64,000 bases of DNA from JAAYTD01 sp964472015 (GTDB lineage Bacteria > Bacteroidota > Ignavibacteria > Kapaibacteriales > UBA2268), in the NCBI GenBank assembly GCA_964472015.1, contig CAYYIP010000007.1, positions 1-64,000 of the forward strand, written 5' to 3'. The notes beneath the pieces are model-generated. The model saw nothing but the letters and a program-made list of their open reading frames with translations. It searched no databases and had not been told where the DNA came from. The position numbers and the translations under genes are program-made. Below are positions 47,686 to 56,683 of the stretch, piece after piece; within the stretch, counting starts at the first letter, position 1, and the number at the start of each line of letters is the position of its first letter.

Positions 47686-49658
47686 ACGAAAAGCAAATAA
47701 ATCCTTTTGAATTAGATGATGAGTATGTTATATACTCACTCATAAACGAAGAATTTTTACCGGAAGAGTACCATGAACTTGAATATAAATCCGGTAAAGA
47801 TGGATTTCCAAAAGAGATTTGGAAAACATATTCAGCCTTTGCCAACACAAATTCTGGTATTATTATCATTGGTATAAAAGAGAAAAGAGGTGTTTTTCTA
47901 ATTGAGGGATTGACAGAAGAACAAATTTCAAATTATAAAAAGCATTTTTGGGACAGCTGCAACAATCCGAATACCGTTAGTGTCAATCTTTTGAGTAACG
48001 AAGATATAAAAGTAATTGAGACAAATTCAAAAAAACTGTTAGTTATTCGAGTTCCTTTCGCTCATCGTACCAAAAGACCGGTTTTTCTTACACGAAATCC
48101 ATTTGGAAACACGTACAAACGCAACTACGAAGGCGACTACAGATGTACTGATGACGAAGTAAGAAGAATGTTAGCTGAAGGCGGCACAGAACTTAAAAGA
48201 GATAACTTGCTTTTAGAAAATTTCACGATAGACGATTTAGATCCTGTTAGTATTCGTCAGTTTCGTCAATTGTTTTCATCTACAAGACCGGGGCACCCTT
48301 GGCTTGCTTTAGAAGATAAAGACTTACTAAAGAAACTCGGAGCTTATCGCATTGACCGAAAAACTGGACAAGAAGGAATTACGCTTGCTGGGCTGTTAAT
48401 GTTTGGCAAAGGAGACAGCATACGAGAACAAGATGCTTTACCTGATTACTTTCCTGATTTTAGAGAGCGTTTGTCAATAGATGAAAAAGTGCGATGGACA
48501 GATCGTATTTATCCCGACGGAACTTGGGAAAGTAATTTACTTCAATTTTATTTGAAAGTATTGCCCAAATTATCATCTACATTACCTAAACCATTTCGCT
48601 TAGATAAAGATGAACGTGTTGATGAAACACCTGCTCATATTGCGTTGCGTGAAGCTTTTGTAAATACATTGGTGCATACTGATTATTTGTTAAGTGGTAA
48701 CATTATCATTGAACTTGATACCGAACAATTTGTATTTTCAAATCCCGGTACATTACTCGTTTCTTTGGAACAATATTATGCGGGAGGAGTGAGTGAGTGC
48801 CGTAATCCTGCATTACAACAAATGTTTATGCTGATTGGTCGTGCTGAAAAAGCTGGTAGTGGAGTGGACAAAATTATGTCAGGCTGGCAAGATTCTCATT
48901 GGCGAAAGCCTTTTCTTGTGTTAGAAAACCGACCTGATAAAGTTAAACTCACTTTACCTATGTTTAGCGTGTTGCCTGAACAAGTACTAAACGAGTTAAA
49001 TACTATTTATGGCGATGTGAGTCATTTTAGTTCCGACGAACTAACTGCACTTTCTTTCTGTCTGATAGAGGGTTCAATTTCCAACCACCGCTTGCAATAT
49101 GTGTTAAATATGCACAGTTCAGACATTACGAAAATGCTTAAAAAATTGTGTGTGGGTGATTATTTAGAAGCTGAAAATTATGGTCGCTGGACTACTTATA
49201 AAATTAAACATAAGGTTGCAAGCTCAGGCGGAAAGGTTGACACCTCAGGCGAAAAGGTTGCAAGCTCCGATAGAAAGGTTGCAACCTCAGGCGAAAAGGT
49301 TGCAAGCTCTGGTGGAAACCTTGCAAGCTCTGGTGGAAACCTTGCAAGCTCTGGTGGAAACCTTGCAAGCTCTGGTGGAAACCTTGCAAGCTCAGGCGGA
49401 AACCTTGCAAGCTTAACTGAACTTCCTAAAAGGATAAGTATAGAAAAAATGGAAGATATAATTATGCGAATTTGTAAGGATAATTACGTTAAAAAAGAAG
49501 ACCTTGCAACATTATTGAACCGTTCAGAAAATTATATAAGAAATGAAATTTTACCTAAAATGATAAAAGAGAAAAAAATAGAGAAAAAATATCCGTTTAC
49601 GCTTAATCATCCTGAACAAGCTTATAAAACTACAGAGGAATATGCAGAAAAACTATAA
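47682..49658 (+). CDS. AlbA_2/HATPase-like protein with a tandem-repeat linker
   Basis: 658 residues. The AlbA_2-type putative DNA-binding domain is at about 20-160 (YHELEYKSGKDGFPKEIWKT, AFANTNSGIIIIGI). A HATPase_c_4-like region is at about 310-420 (ALREAFVNTLVHTDY, FSNPGTLLVSLEQYYAGG, RNPALQQMFMLIGRAEKAGS). A winged-helix segment follows at about 440-508. Residues 511 to about 577 are seven-residue repeats, (K/N)(V/L)AS-SGG. A final wHTH lies at about 590-650. Such proteins recur inside type I restriction operons between hsdM and hsdS, with a role in control or defence that is not settled. It is translationally coupled to both neighbours. Confidence 0.85.
   Translation: MNEKQINPFELDDEYVIYSLINEEFLPEEYHELEYKSGKDGFPKEIWKTYSAFANTNSGIIIIGIKEKRGVFLIEGLTEEQISNYKKHFWDSCNNPNTVSVNLLSNEDIKVIETNSKKLLVIRVPFAHRTKRPVFLTRNPFGNTYKRNYEGDYRCTDDEVRRMLAEGGTELKRDNLLLENFTIDDLDPVSIRQFRQLFSSTRPGHPWLALEDKDLLKKLGAYRIDRKTGQEGITLAGLLMFGKGDSIREQDALPDYFPDFRERLSIDEKVRWTDRIYPDGTWESNLLQFYLKVLPKLSSTLPKPFRLDKDERVDETPAHIALREAFVNTLVHTDYLLSGNIIIELDTEQFVFSNPGTLLVSLEQYYAGGVSECRNPALQQMFMLIGRAEKAGSGVDKIMSGWQDSHWRKPFLVLENRPDKVKLTLPMFSVLPEQVLNELNTIYGDVSHFSSDELTALSFCLIEGSISNHRLQYVLNMHSSDITKMLKKLCVGDYLEAENYGRWTTYKIKHKVASSGGKVDTSGEKVASSDRKVATSGEKVASSGGNLASSGGNLASSGGNLASSGGNLASSGGNLASLTELPKRISIEKMEDIIMRICKDNYVKKEDLATLLNRSENYIRNEILPKMIKEKKIEKKYPFTLNHPEQAYKTTEEYAEKL
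49212..49413. repeat. 21-bp tandem repeats inside the AlbA/HATPase gene
   Basis: Nine full 21-bp units and a partial tenth, in frame with the gene. Units 6-8 (from 49317, 49338 and 49359) are identical (AACCTTGCAAGCTCTGGTGG plus A); the rest vary by a few bases. Loss or gain of units would change the linker by seven residues without a frameshift. Confidence 0.95.
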
Positions 49659-50769
49659 GCGATTAGGCGATTATATACAAGAATTCAATGTCCGTAACAC
49701 AGATTTAGCTATTACCAATCTTTTAGGTGTGAGTATAGAAAAAACTTTTATACCATCCGTAGCAAATCTTAATGGCGTGGATTTATCTGTATATAAAATA
49801 TTGAAAAAAGACCAGCTAGCTTGTAATTTAATGATCGTAGAGCGTGATAAAAAACTTCCTGTAGATTTGTATAGAGAAGAAAAACCAGCTATAGTTTCTT
49901 CTGCATATTATGTTTTTGAGCCAAAAAACAAAGAAGAATTATTACCTGAATATTTAATGATGTGGCTTTTTCGACCTGAAAGTGATAGGTATTTTGGTTT
50001 TATTAGTGGCGGAGATGTAAGAGGTGGAATTACTTGGGAGACATTTTGCAGTCTTCCAATTAAAGTCCCAAAAATTGAAAAACAACGAGAAATCGTAAAA
50101 GAATACAAAACAGTAGAGAGACGCATACAGATAAACGAAGAGCTCTGCAAAAAATTAGAAGAAACAGCACAAGCGCTATATAGAAAATATTTTGTAGAAG
50201 ATATAGACCCAGAAAATTTACCGGAAGGGTGGAGATGGGGAAAGTTAGAGGAGGTTGCTAAGATTACAATGGGACAATCACCAGTGGGAGAAAGTTATAA
50301 CACTGATGGAATTGGAGAAATATTTTATCAAGGTAGAAGCGATTTTGGAATGCGATTTCCCACAATTAGAATGTTTACAAATGAGCCTACCAAAATGGCT
50401 AAAAAAGATGATATTTTATTAAGTGTTAGAGCACCTGTTGGGGACATAAATATTGCACCACACAATTGCTGTATTGGTAGAGGATTAGCAAGCATAAGAA
50501 ACAAGAAAAAACAGAAGTCTTATATGTTTTATCTAACAAAAAATTTAGATACAATTTTTAATATAGCAGACGGAGCTGGAACAATCTTTGGAAGTATTAA
50601 TAGAGATACACTTTTGAATATTGACGTAATAATTCCTAATGAAGAAGTTATTCAATTATTTGAAAAAAAAGTTTCAACAATTGATAAGCTGTATGAATAT
50701 AATGATATAGAAACGCAAAAGCTAAAAGAATTACTATCTTTGTTGTTGGCAAAGATGGGGAGAGAATAA
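49642..50769 (+). CDS. hsdS: Type I restriction-modification, specificity subunit
   Basis: 375 residues. Two target-recognition domains are at about 1-150 and 195-340, each followed by a helical spacer: KVPKIEKQREIVKEYKTVER, and LLNIDVIIPNEEVIQLFEKK. The half-sites read the two parts of a bipartite recognition sequence. The first domain starts almost at residue 1 (RLGDYIQEFNVRN), and the second has WGKLEEVAKITMGQSP. The gene overlaps the end of the preceding one by 17 bases. Length is near the usual 400. Confidence 0.93.
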   Translation: MQKNYKRLGDYIQEFNVRNTDLAITNLLGVSIEKTFIPSVANLNGVDLSVYKILKKDQLACNLMIVERDKKLPVDLYREEKPAIVSSAYYVFEPKNKEELLPEYLMMWLFRPESDRYFGFISGGDVRGGITWETFCSLPIKVPKIEKQREIVKEYKTVERRIQINEELCKKLEETAQALYRKYFVEDIDPENLPEGWRWGKLEEVAKITMGQSPVGESYNTDGIGEIFYQGRSDFGMRFPTIRMFTNEPTKMAKKDDILLSVRAPVGDINIAPHNCCIGRGLASIRNKKKQKSYMFYLTKNLDTIFNIADGAGTIFGSINRDTLLNIDVIIPNEEVIQLFEKKVSTIDKLYEYNDIETQKLKELLSLLLAKMGRE

Positions 50770-50775
50770 GAAGAT

Positions 50776-51294
50776 ATGAATTTTATTTTAAGATTTTTTT
50801 TTACAATTAGCGCTGTATCTTTTTTTGTTGTTGTTTATTTAGTACAAAATAAGATAAATCCATTTGATGAGGTTCTTGGAAAATATGCGTGGTTAATTTA
50901 TATAGTGTACGTACTTTTTCCATTTATACTGACTTGTATATCACTGCGAATTTGTAAATTATTAGCCAGAAACTCGATTAAAAAAATACAATCAATAGAA
51001 CCATCGAATAATGATTTCCTTGCCACCTATCTTGCGTTCTTTTTTGTTGCATTAAGTATTAAAGGAACAATTACTTTTTGGATAGTATTTGGAATGACGG
51101 TTCTTTTTACTTTTGTTTCAAGAGTATCATACTTTAATCCGGTTCTTTTAGTATTTGGTTACAATTTTTATTATATAGTTACAGGGGAGAATGTAAAGAT
51201 TATGTTAATTAGCAAACAAAAATTAAAAGCTCCGAATAATTTTGATCATAAAGATGTAGGACGCATCAATGATTATACATTTATAGATATTTAA
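50776..51294 (+). CDS. Four-helix membrane protein, KwaA-like
   Basis: 172 residues. Hydrophobic helices lie at about 3-23, 38-58, 81-95 and 98-115, with a further amphipathic or hydrophobic segment FNPVLLVFGYNFYYIVTG at about 120-137 and a soluble tail. Four membrane helices, an N-P-x-L/V-x-x-x-G-Y word and the position directly before a KwaB-like gene resemble KwaA of the Kiwa anti-phage system, the phage-sensing membrane partner. Resemblance is by eye only. It begins 6 bases after hsdS. Confidence 0.5.
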   Translation: MNFILRFFFTISAVSFFVVVYLVQNKINPFDEVLGKYAWLIYIVYVLFPFILTCISLRICKLLARNSIKKIQSIEPSNNDFLATYLAFFFVALSIKGTITFWIVFGMTVLFTFVSRVSYFNPVLLVFGYNFYYIVTGENVKIMLISKQKLKAPNNFDHKDVGRINDYTFIDI

Positions 51295-51297
51295 AAT

Positions 51298-52107
51298 ATG
51301 GCAGAATTAATAGTAAAATACAAATCTGAATACAAAAATGTATTGAAACAAGAAGACAATATTATTGAAAATATTGATCTAACTAATGTAGAACAAATAG
51401 ATTTTACAACAAGCTATAAGCTTGAAGATAATGAATGGTTTAAAATTACTGATTTTAGCAATCAAGACTATGTTGTTGAAATATGTAATGAAAATTTCAG
51501 TACTGCAAGTCTCGTGCAAATAGTTAACAAGGAGTATGAAGATATTAAAGAAATAGTTATTTTGCAGAACGAGCAGATGCATTTCCAAAGGGTTACTCCT
51601 TCTTATTATGTAAATAAGAAAACTTTTTTAGACTATTCAGGAAGTCCCAAAGTAGTAGAACACAGAAAACAGATCGAGATAAAAAAAGAATCTGATGCTG
51701 TATATTTGTTAGAAACTGACACATTGTTATTTAAAGATATATCTAAAATAAAACCTATTTTTAAAGGAATAGAGATGTTGCATCGAGAAGCAACACAAGA
51801 GGAAGTTAACACATTTATGGAATATGATTTCATTTCAACGTTAAATTTTGACTCTAAACGTGTAGGTGTTCAAAATCGAAAAAGAATAGCTGATATTGGG
51901 GTAAAATATGCTAATCTTTCAAGCGAGAAACAAAAAGGACTAATAACTTATGCAAAAGAGAAATCAGGAATTGATATAGAGGATGGCAAATTTCTAATTA
52001 GAAATGATAACGATTTGAAAAACTTGCTTTACGCAATGGATCAACGTTATTATTATGCTGATATATATGAAGAAAATAGAATTGCTAACTCCATTCGTAT
52101 TGTGTAA
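51298..52107 (+). CDS. KwaB-like (DUF4868-like) protein
   Basis: 269 residues, soluble. It starts three bases after its neighbour's stop, so the two are almost certainly co-translated. The C-terminal two thirds follow a pattern also found in DUF4868/KwaB: SDAVYLLETDTLLFKDISKI, then KPIFKGIEMLHREATQEEV, then NRKRIADIG, then DGKFLIRNDNDLKNLLYAMD, and YYYADIYEENRIANSI. KwaB is the effector of Kiwa and acts on phage replication. An alternative is a family of R-M-linked hypothetical proteins unrelated to Kiwa. The pairing with a four-helix membrane protein supports the first reading. Confidence 0.48.
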   Translation: MAELIVKYKSEYKNVLKQEDNIIENIDLTNVEQIDFTTSYKLEDNEWFKITDFSNQDYVVEICNENFSTASLVQIVNKEYEDIKEIVILQNEQMHFQRVTPSYYVNKKTFLDYSGSPKVVEHRKQIEIKKESDAVYLLETDTLLFKDISKIKPIFKGIEMLHREATQEEVNTFMEYDFISTLNFDSKRVGVQNRKRIADIGVKYANLSSEKQKGLITYAKEKSGIDIEDGKFLIRNDNDLKNLLYAMDQRYYYADIYEENRIANSIRIV

Positions 52108-52178
52108 CGGGTTATTTAGCAAGTTCATATTATAAAGTAAAATACGGATTTATGAATTATTTTTAAATTAATATTTAA

Positions 52179-53144
52179 ATGATCAATTTTCATGCACATA
52201 ATCGCAAAAGTATTCGTCTAAAAGGATACGATTATTCGCAAGAAGGATTGTATTTTATAACGATTTGTTGTCAAGATAAAATTTGTAGGTTTGGACATAT
52301 TGAAAACGACGAAATGATATGTAACCAATATGGAATTGTGGCATATAATGAATGGATAAAAACGTCACAAATACGTTCCAATATTACGTTGCACGAATTT
52401 GTTGTAATGCCCAATCATATCCACGGTATTATTGAAATAAATCGCGATGCGGAATTATATTCCCAAAACCGTGGTTGCGAATTGCGTTCGCCAAATTGTA
52501 GTGGCGAATTGTATTCGCCCGTTCCAAAGGGCGTATTCGATACGCCCCAACAGCCCGATTTCGATACGTCCGTTCGTGGTTGCGAATTTTATTCGCCAAA
52601 TTGTAGTGGCGAATTGTATTCGCCCATTCCAAAGGGGGTATTCAATACGCCCCAACAGCCCGATTTTGATTTGTCCGTTCGTGGTTGCGAATTGCGTTCG
52701 CAAAATTGTGGTTGCGAATTGCATTCGCCAAATTGTAGTGGCGAATTGTATTCGCCCATTCCAAAGGGGGTATCCGATACGCCCCAACAGCCCGATTTCG
52801 ATACGTCCGTTCGTGGTTGCGAATTGCGTTCGCAAAATTGTAGTGGCGAATTGTATTCGCCCGTTCCAAAGGGGGTATTCGATACGCCCCAACAGATTGA
52901 TTTCGATACGTCCCGATTGCGATCACCGTCGCAAACGGTTGGTGCCATCGTTCGCGGATACAAATCGGCGGTTACAAAACAATTGAATGCGTTGGGAATG
53001 ACCGAAAAATTATGGCAACGCAATTATTACGAACATATTATACGCAATGAACAATCATATATACATATTTCTGAATATATTCGCAACAATCCCATACAAT
53101 GGATAAACGATAGATTTTATGATTATGAAATTTACAGAAAATGA
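52179..53144 (+). CDS. REP-associated tyrosine transposase (RAYT) with repeat insert
   Basis: 321 residues. The HUH nuclease fold starts at residue about 10 (IRLKGYDYSQEGLYFITICC); the HUH dyad is in VVMPNHIHGII (about 78-82); the catalytic tyrosine is in the segment LWQRNYYEHIIRN (about 278-290), then ISEYIRNNPIQW. RAYTs normally have about 150-180 residues and recognise REP hairpins. Here residues about 98-245 are an in-frame low-complexity insert (GELYSPVPKGVFDTPQQPDF repeated), encoded by four 105-bp palindrome-rich units. The ends of the enzyme look intact. Its stop overlaps the hsdR start by 26 bases. Confidence 0.88.
   Translation: MINFHAHNRKSIRLKGYDYSQEGLYFITICCQDKICRFGHIENDEMICNQYGIVAYNEWIKTSQIRSNITLHEFVVMPNHIHGIIEINRDAELYSQNRGCELRSPNCSGELYSPVPKGVFDTPQQPDFDTSVRGCEFYSPNCSGELYSPIPKGVFNTPQQPDFDLSVRGCELRSQNCGCELHSPNCSGELYSPIPKGVSDTPQQPDFDTSVRGCELRSQNCSGELYSPVPKGVFDTPQQIDFDTSRLRSPSQTVGAIVRGYKSAVTKQLNALGMTEKLWQRNYYEHIIRNEQSYIHISEYIRNNPIQWINDRFYDYEIYRK
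52471..52913. repeat. Four 105-bp palindrome-rich units inside the RAYT gene
   Basis: Units start at 52471, 52576, 52681 and 52813; the third carries an extra 27 bases. Each has several hairpin palindromes: GCGAATTGCGTTCGC, GGCGAATTGTATTCGCC and GGGCGTATTCGATACGCCC. The unit is 35 codons in frame, and large open frames also run on the opposite strand. The palindrome GGGCGTATTCGATACGCCCC with its right flank AACA reads, in reverse complement, TGTTGGGGCGTAT, exactly as in repeats R1-R3. Confidence 0.93.
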
Positions 53145-56100
53145 ATTAGAAAAGGCATTTATCAAATTATTAGAGCAAGAGGGCTATACGCATAGTGCAG
53201 GTGCTTCGGTATCACGTTCCTCAATGAACGAGGTGCTGATAAAAGAAGATTTGCGTAGGTTTTTGCATTCGCACTATAAGGCAGATGAGCTGACGGGAAA
53301 CGAGGTAAATTTCATTATCCAGCAACTTAACTCGCTTCCTGCCAGCGATTTATATGAAAGTAATAAACGGTTTATGCAGATGCTTTCAGACGGTTTTATT
53401 CTGAAAAGAGATGACCACAAGCAGAAAGATCTTTACATTGAGCTTATCAACTATAGATTTTTGAAAAAAAATCTACATCTTAAAACAGAAAAATATACTT
53501 CTATAGTTGCGGAAAATAATGACGACAATAACATCTACAGATTTGTAACTCAATTGGAAATCGTAGGGAATGAAAAACGTATTCCCGATGGAATTGTTTA
53601 TGTAAACGGTTTACCATTAGTGGTTTTTGAATTTAAGACTCCCGTTAAAGAAGAGGTTACTATTTATGATGCTTACAAGCAACTTACGGTGCGTTATCGT
53701 CGCGATATTCCCGAACTTTTCAAGTACAACGCTTTTTGTGTTATCAGTGACGGCGTAAACAGCAAAGCAGGTTCATTGTTTGCCTCTTACGAGTTTTATT
53801 ACGCATGGAGAAGAATAGCAAGTTTAGCAAAAGATGTTGACGGAATTGATAGTATGTTTACCCTAATTAAAGGAGTTTTCGACAAAAACCGTTTTCGAGA
53901 CATACTTCGTAATTTTATCTTTTTCCCCGATACAGAAAAAAATGAAAGTAAAATCGTTTGTCGTTATCCTCAATATTACGCTGCCCGTGCTTTGTTCGAA
54001 AATATCAAGCAAGCTCAAAAACCTCACGGCAACGGAAAAGGCGGAACCTATTTCGGAGCAACTGGCAGTGGCAAGAGCTTCACGATGCTTTACCTTACAC
54101 GTTTGCTGATGAAAAGCGAACATTTTGCTAGTCCAACTATCGTACTTATTACAGATCGTACCGATTTAGACGATCAGCTCTCTGCACAATTTGTAAATGC
54201 CAAGAGATTTATAAGTGATGATACAGTGCAAAGCGTTGAAAATCGTGCTGATTTACGCGAGAAGCTACAAGGCAGACAGAGCGGAGGTGTTTTTCTTACT
54301 ACTATACAGAAATTTACTGAAGATACGGAATTGCTTACCGAACGCAATAATGTGATTTGTATTTCAGATGAAGCACATCGCACACAAACAAATCTCGATC
54401 AAAAAATCCGTATTACCGAACAAGGAGTTACTAAATCATTTGGCTTTGCTAAATATCTGCACGATTCTTTGCCTAATGCTACTTACGTTGGTTTTACTGG
54501 AACACCTATAGATGCTACATTAGATGTTTTCGGTCCGGTGGTAGATTCCTACACAATGACCGAATCAGTTAAAGATGAAATTACTGTGCGTATCGTTTAC
54601 GAAGGCAGAGCTGCTAAAGTAGCTTTAGATAACAGTAAATTAGAGGAGATTGAACGTTACTACGAAGCAGCTGCGGAAGCTGGAGCTAACGAATATCAAA
54701 TTGAGCAAAGCAAAAAAGAGACTGCTAAAATGAATGCTATTCTTGGCGACCCGAAACGTTTACAAAGTGTTGCCGAAGATTTTGTAGAACATTACGAAAA
54801 ACGTGTTTCGGAAAAAGCAACGCTGAAAGGTAAAGCTATGTTTGTTTGTAGCAACAGAGAAATAGCTTATGATCTGTTTAAGCGTATTATTACACTTCGT
54901 CCCGAATGGAATGAAATACGTGCAGCAGAAGAAGGAGCAGAACTTTCCGATAAGGATAAAAGGGAATTAAAACCTATAGAGCGAATAAAAATGGTAATGA
55001 CACGGTCAAAAGACGACGAAAAAGAACTTTGGGATTTGTTAGGGACAAAGGAATATAGAAAAGAGCTTGACAGACAATTCAAAAATGAAAAATCTAACTT
55101 TAAAATAGCTATCGTGGTTGATATGTGGCTCACAGGATTCGACGTGCCTTTTTTGGATACAATTTATATAGACAAACCAATACAACAACATAATCTAATA
55201 CAAACTATTTCGCGAGTAAATCGTCGAGTGGAAGGAAAAGATAAAGGGCTTGTGGTTGATTATATCGGCATAAAGAACAAGATGAATTTGGCACTTGCTC
55301 AATACGATAAAATTGAAGGTGATAACTTTGAAGATATTTCTCAATCACTTGTGATAATGCGAGAGCATTTGGATTCGTTGAAACATTTGATGCATACGTT
55401 CGACGATACAAAGTATTTTAAAGGTTCAAATTTAGAACAACTAAATACACTTAATTTGGCTGCTGAATTTGTACAACAAACCAAAGAAACTGAAAGCCGA
55501 TTTATGGGACTAACAAAACGTTTGAAAGCTGCTTATGATATTTGTGTGGGAAGCGAACAAATAACACAGAAAGATCGAGATTATGTACATTTTTATATAG
55601 CTATTCGTTCCATTGTTTTTAAACTGACTAAAGGCGATATTCCCGATGTGGTACAAATGAATAACCGAGTACGTCAGATGATTGAAGAAGCTTTACAAAG
55701 TGACGGTGTTGAGGAAATATTAAAAATTGGCGATGAAACTAAAAGTGAACAAGATTTGTTTGATGAAAAGTATTTGGCAAAAATCAATAAGATAAAGCTA
55801 CCTAATACGAAAATTAAACTCTTGCAGAAGCTCTTAGCAAAAGCTATCGGGCAACTGCGAAAAATTAATCGCATAAAAGGAATTGACTTTAGCCATCGAA
55901 TGCAAAAGTTAGTGGATCAATACAACGACCGTTCAGTAAACGATATTTTGCGAAGCGAGGTATATGAAGAGATGGCTGAAAAACTTACCGCTATGATTTG
56001 GGATGTACACGAAGAATTTTATGCCGGCGAAAAGTTGGGAATTGATTTTGAAGAAAAAGCCTTTTACGATATTCTAAAAGAATTGTGTGTGAAATACGAT

Positions 56101-56328
56101 TTTAAATATCCCGACGACAAAATGATAAAGTTGGCTAAAAAAGTCAAAGAGCTAGTTGATTTTATAGCCAGTTATCCCGATTGGAATAAGCAAGAGAATA
56201 TAAAATCAGAGTTGAAAGCTGGATTAATTGTGTTGCTTGATGAATACAATTATCCGCCTGTTGAACGAGATGAAGTTTATGTAGAAATTTTTGAACAAGC
56301 GGAGAATTTTAAGAAAAATAGAGAATAA
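53119..56328 (+). CDS. hsdR: Type I restriction-modification, motor/nuclease subunit
   Basis: 1069 residues. The start could also be the ATG at 53125; I keep the longer form. The nuclease domain has PDGIVYVNG (about 156-164) and FEFKTP (about 171-176), a PD-ExK site. The translocase has Walker A GATGSGKSF (about 313-321), DEAH in ISDEAHRTQ, and GFTGTPID. A helical C-terminal region binds HsdM. It translocates DNA with ATP until it stalls, then cuts. No frame damage is visible. It overlaps the transposase gene by 26 bases. A terminator follows at 56480. Confidence 0.96.
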   Translation: MIMKFTENELEKAFIKLLEQEGYTHSAGASVSRSSMNEVLIKEDLRRFLHSHYKADELTGNEVNFIIQQLNSLPASDLYESNKRFMQMLSDGFILKRDDHKQKDLYIELINYRFLKKNLHLKTEKYTSIVAENNDDNNIYRFVTQLEIVGNEKRIPDGIVYVNGLPLVVFEFKTPVKEEVTIYDAYKQLTVRYRRDIPELFKYNAFCVISDGVNSKAGSLFASYEFYYAWRRIASLAKDVDGIDSMFTLIKGVFDKNRFRDILRNFIFFPDTEKNESKIVCRYPQYYAARALFENIKQAQKPHGNGKGGTYFGATGSGKSFTMLYLTRLLMKSEHFASPTIVLITDRTDLDDQLSAQFVNAKRFISDDTVQSVENRADLREKLQGRQSGGVFLTTIQKFTEDTELLTERNNVICISDEAHRTQTNLDQKIRITEQGVTKSFGFAKYLHDSLPNATYVGFTGTPIDATLDVFGPVVDSYTMTESVKDEITVRIVYEGRAAKVALDNSKLEEIERYYEAAAEAGANEYQIEQSKKETAKMNAILGDPKRLQSVAEDFVEHYEKRVSEKATLKGKAMFVCSNREIAYDLFKRIITLRPEWNEIRAAEEGAELSDKDKRELKPIERIKMVMTRSKDDEKELWDLLGTKEYRKELDRQFKNEKSNFKIAIVVDMWLTGFDVPFLDTIYIDKPIQQHNLIQTISRVNRRVEGKDKGLVVDYIGIKNKMNLALAQYDKIEGDNFEDISQSLVIMREHLDSLKHLMHTFDDTKYFKGSNLEQLNTLNLAAEFVQQTKETESRFMGLTKRLKAAYDICVGSEQITQKDRDYVHFYIAIRSIVFKLTKGDIPDVVQMNNRVRQMIEEALQSDGVEEILKIGDETKSEQDLFDEKYLAKINKIKLPNTKIKLLQKLLAKAIGQLRKINRIKGIDFSHRMQKLVDQYNDRSVNDILRSEVYEEMAEKLTAMIWDVHEEFYAGEKLGIDFEEKAFYDILKELCVKYDFKYPDDKMIKLAKKVKELVDFIASYPDWNKQENIKSELKAGLIVLLDEYNYPPVERDEVYVEIFEQAENFKKNRE

Positions 56329-56479
56329 GGCTTTTTATATATATTCATCGAACAAGTTTTATATTATCGATTTTTGAAACACTAAAACTCATCGAATTTG
56401 CAAAAAAGATTGGGATAATAAAAAGAGTAGAAAGAGAAATAACAGAATAAATTAACAATATATATTTTTTATAGTTTTT

Positions 56480-56532
56480 GACGATTTAATTAAATTACTT
56501 TTTAATTTATAAATATTAAGTCGTCTTTTTTT
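56480..56532 (+). terminator. Terminator after hsdR
   Basis: GACGATTTAAT (56480-56490) pairs with ATTAAGTCGTC (56515-56525) with one G-T pair, then a seven-T run. It sits in the gene-free stretch 56329-56683, which holds nothing else I can support. Confidence 0.65.
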
Positions 56533-56683
56533 ATATTATATTTGGCTAAGAATTAAGTTATAAAAATACTTCTGATTATATTTATTAATTTTAAAATATA
56601 TTAAATAATTAAAATAATTAAAAATATAGTTTTTTTTTGTATTTTAGTATTTTTATTAAAGGTTAAAATTAGGATAATATAAT

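Noticed and set aside
49204..49416. Open frames on both strands across the 21-bp repeats
   Set aside because: A 21-bp unit without stops stays open in several frames automatically; the coding frame is the long one at 47682-49658.
49212..52913. Possible CRISPR array
   Set aside because: Both repeat arrays lie inside coding frames, have no unique spacers of constant length and no cas genes nearby.
52447..53023. Several 94-179-codon frames on both strands over the RAYT repeats
   Set aside because: By-products of stop-free 105-bp units; none has a start signal or similarity, and the RAYT ends flank the array in one frame.
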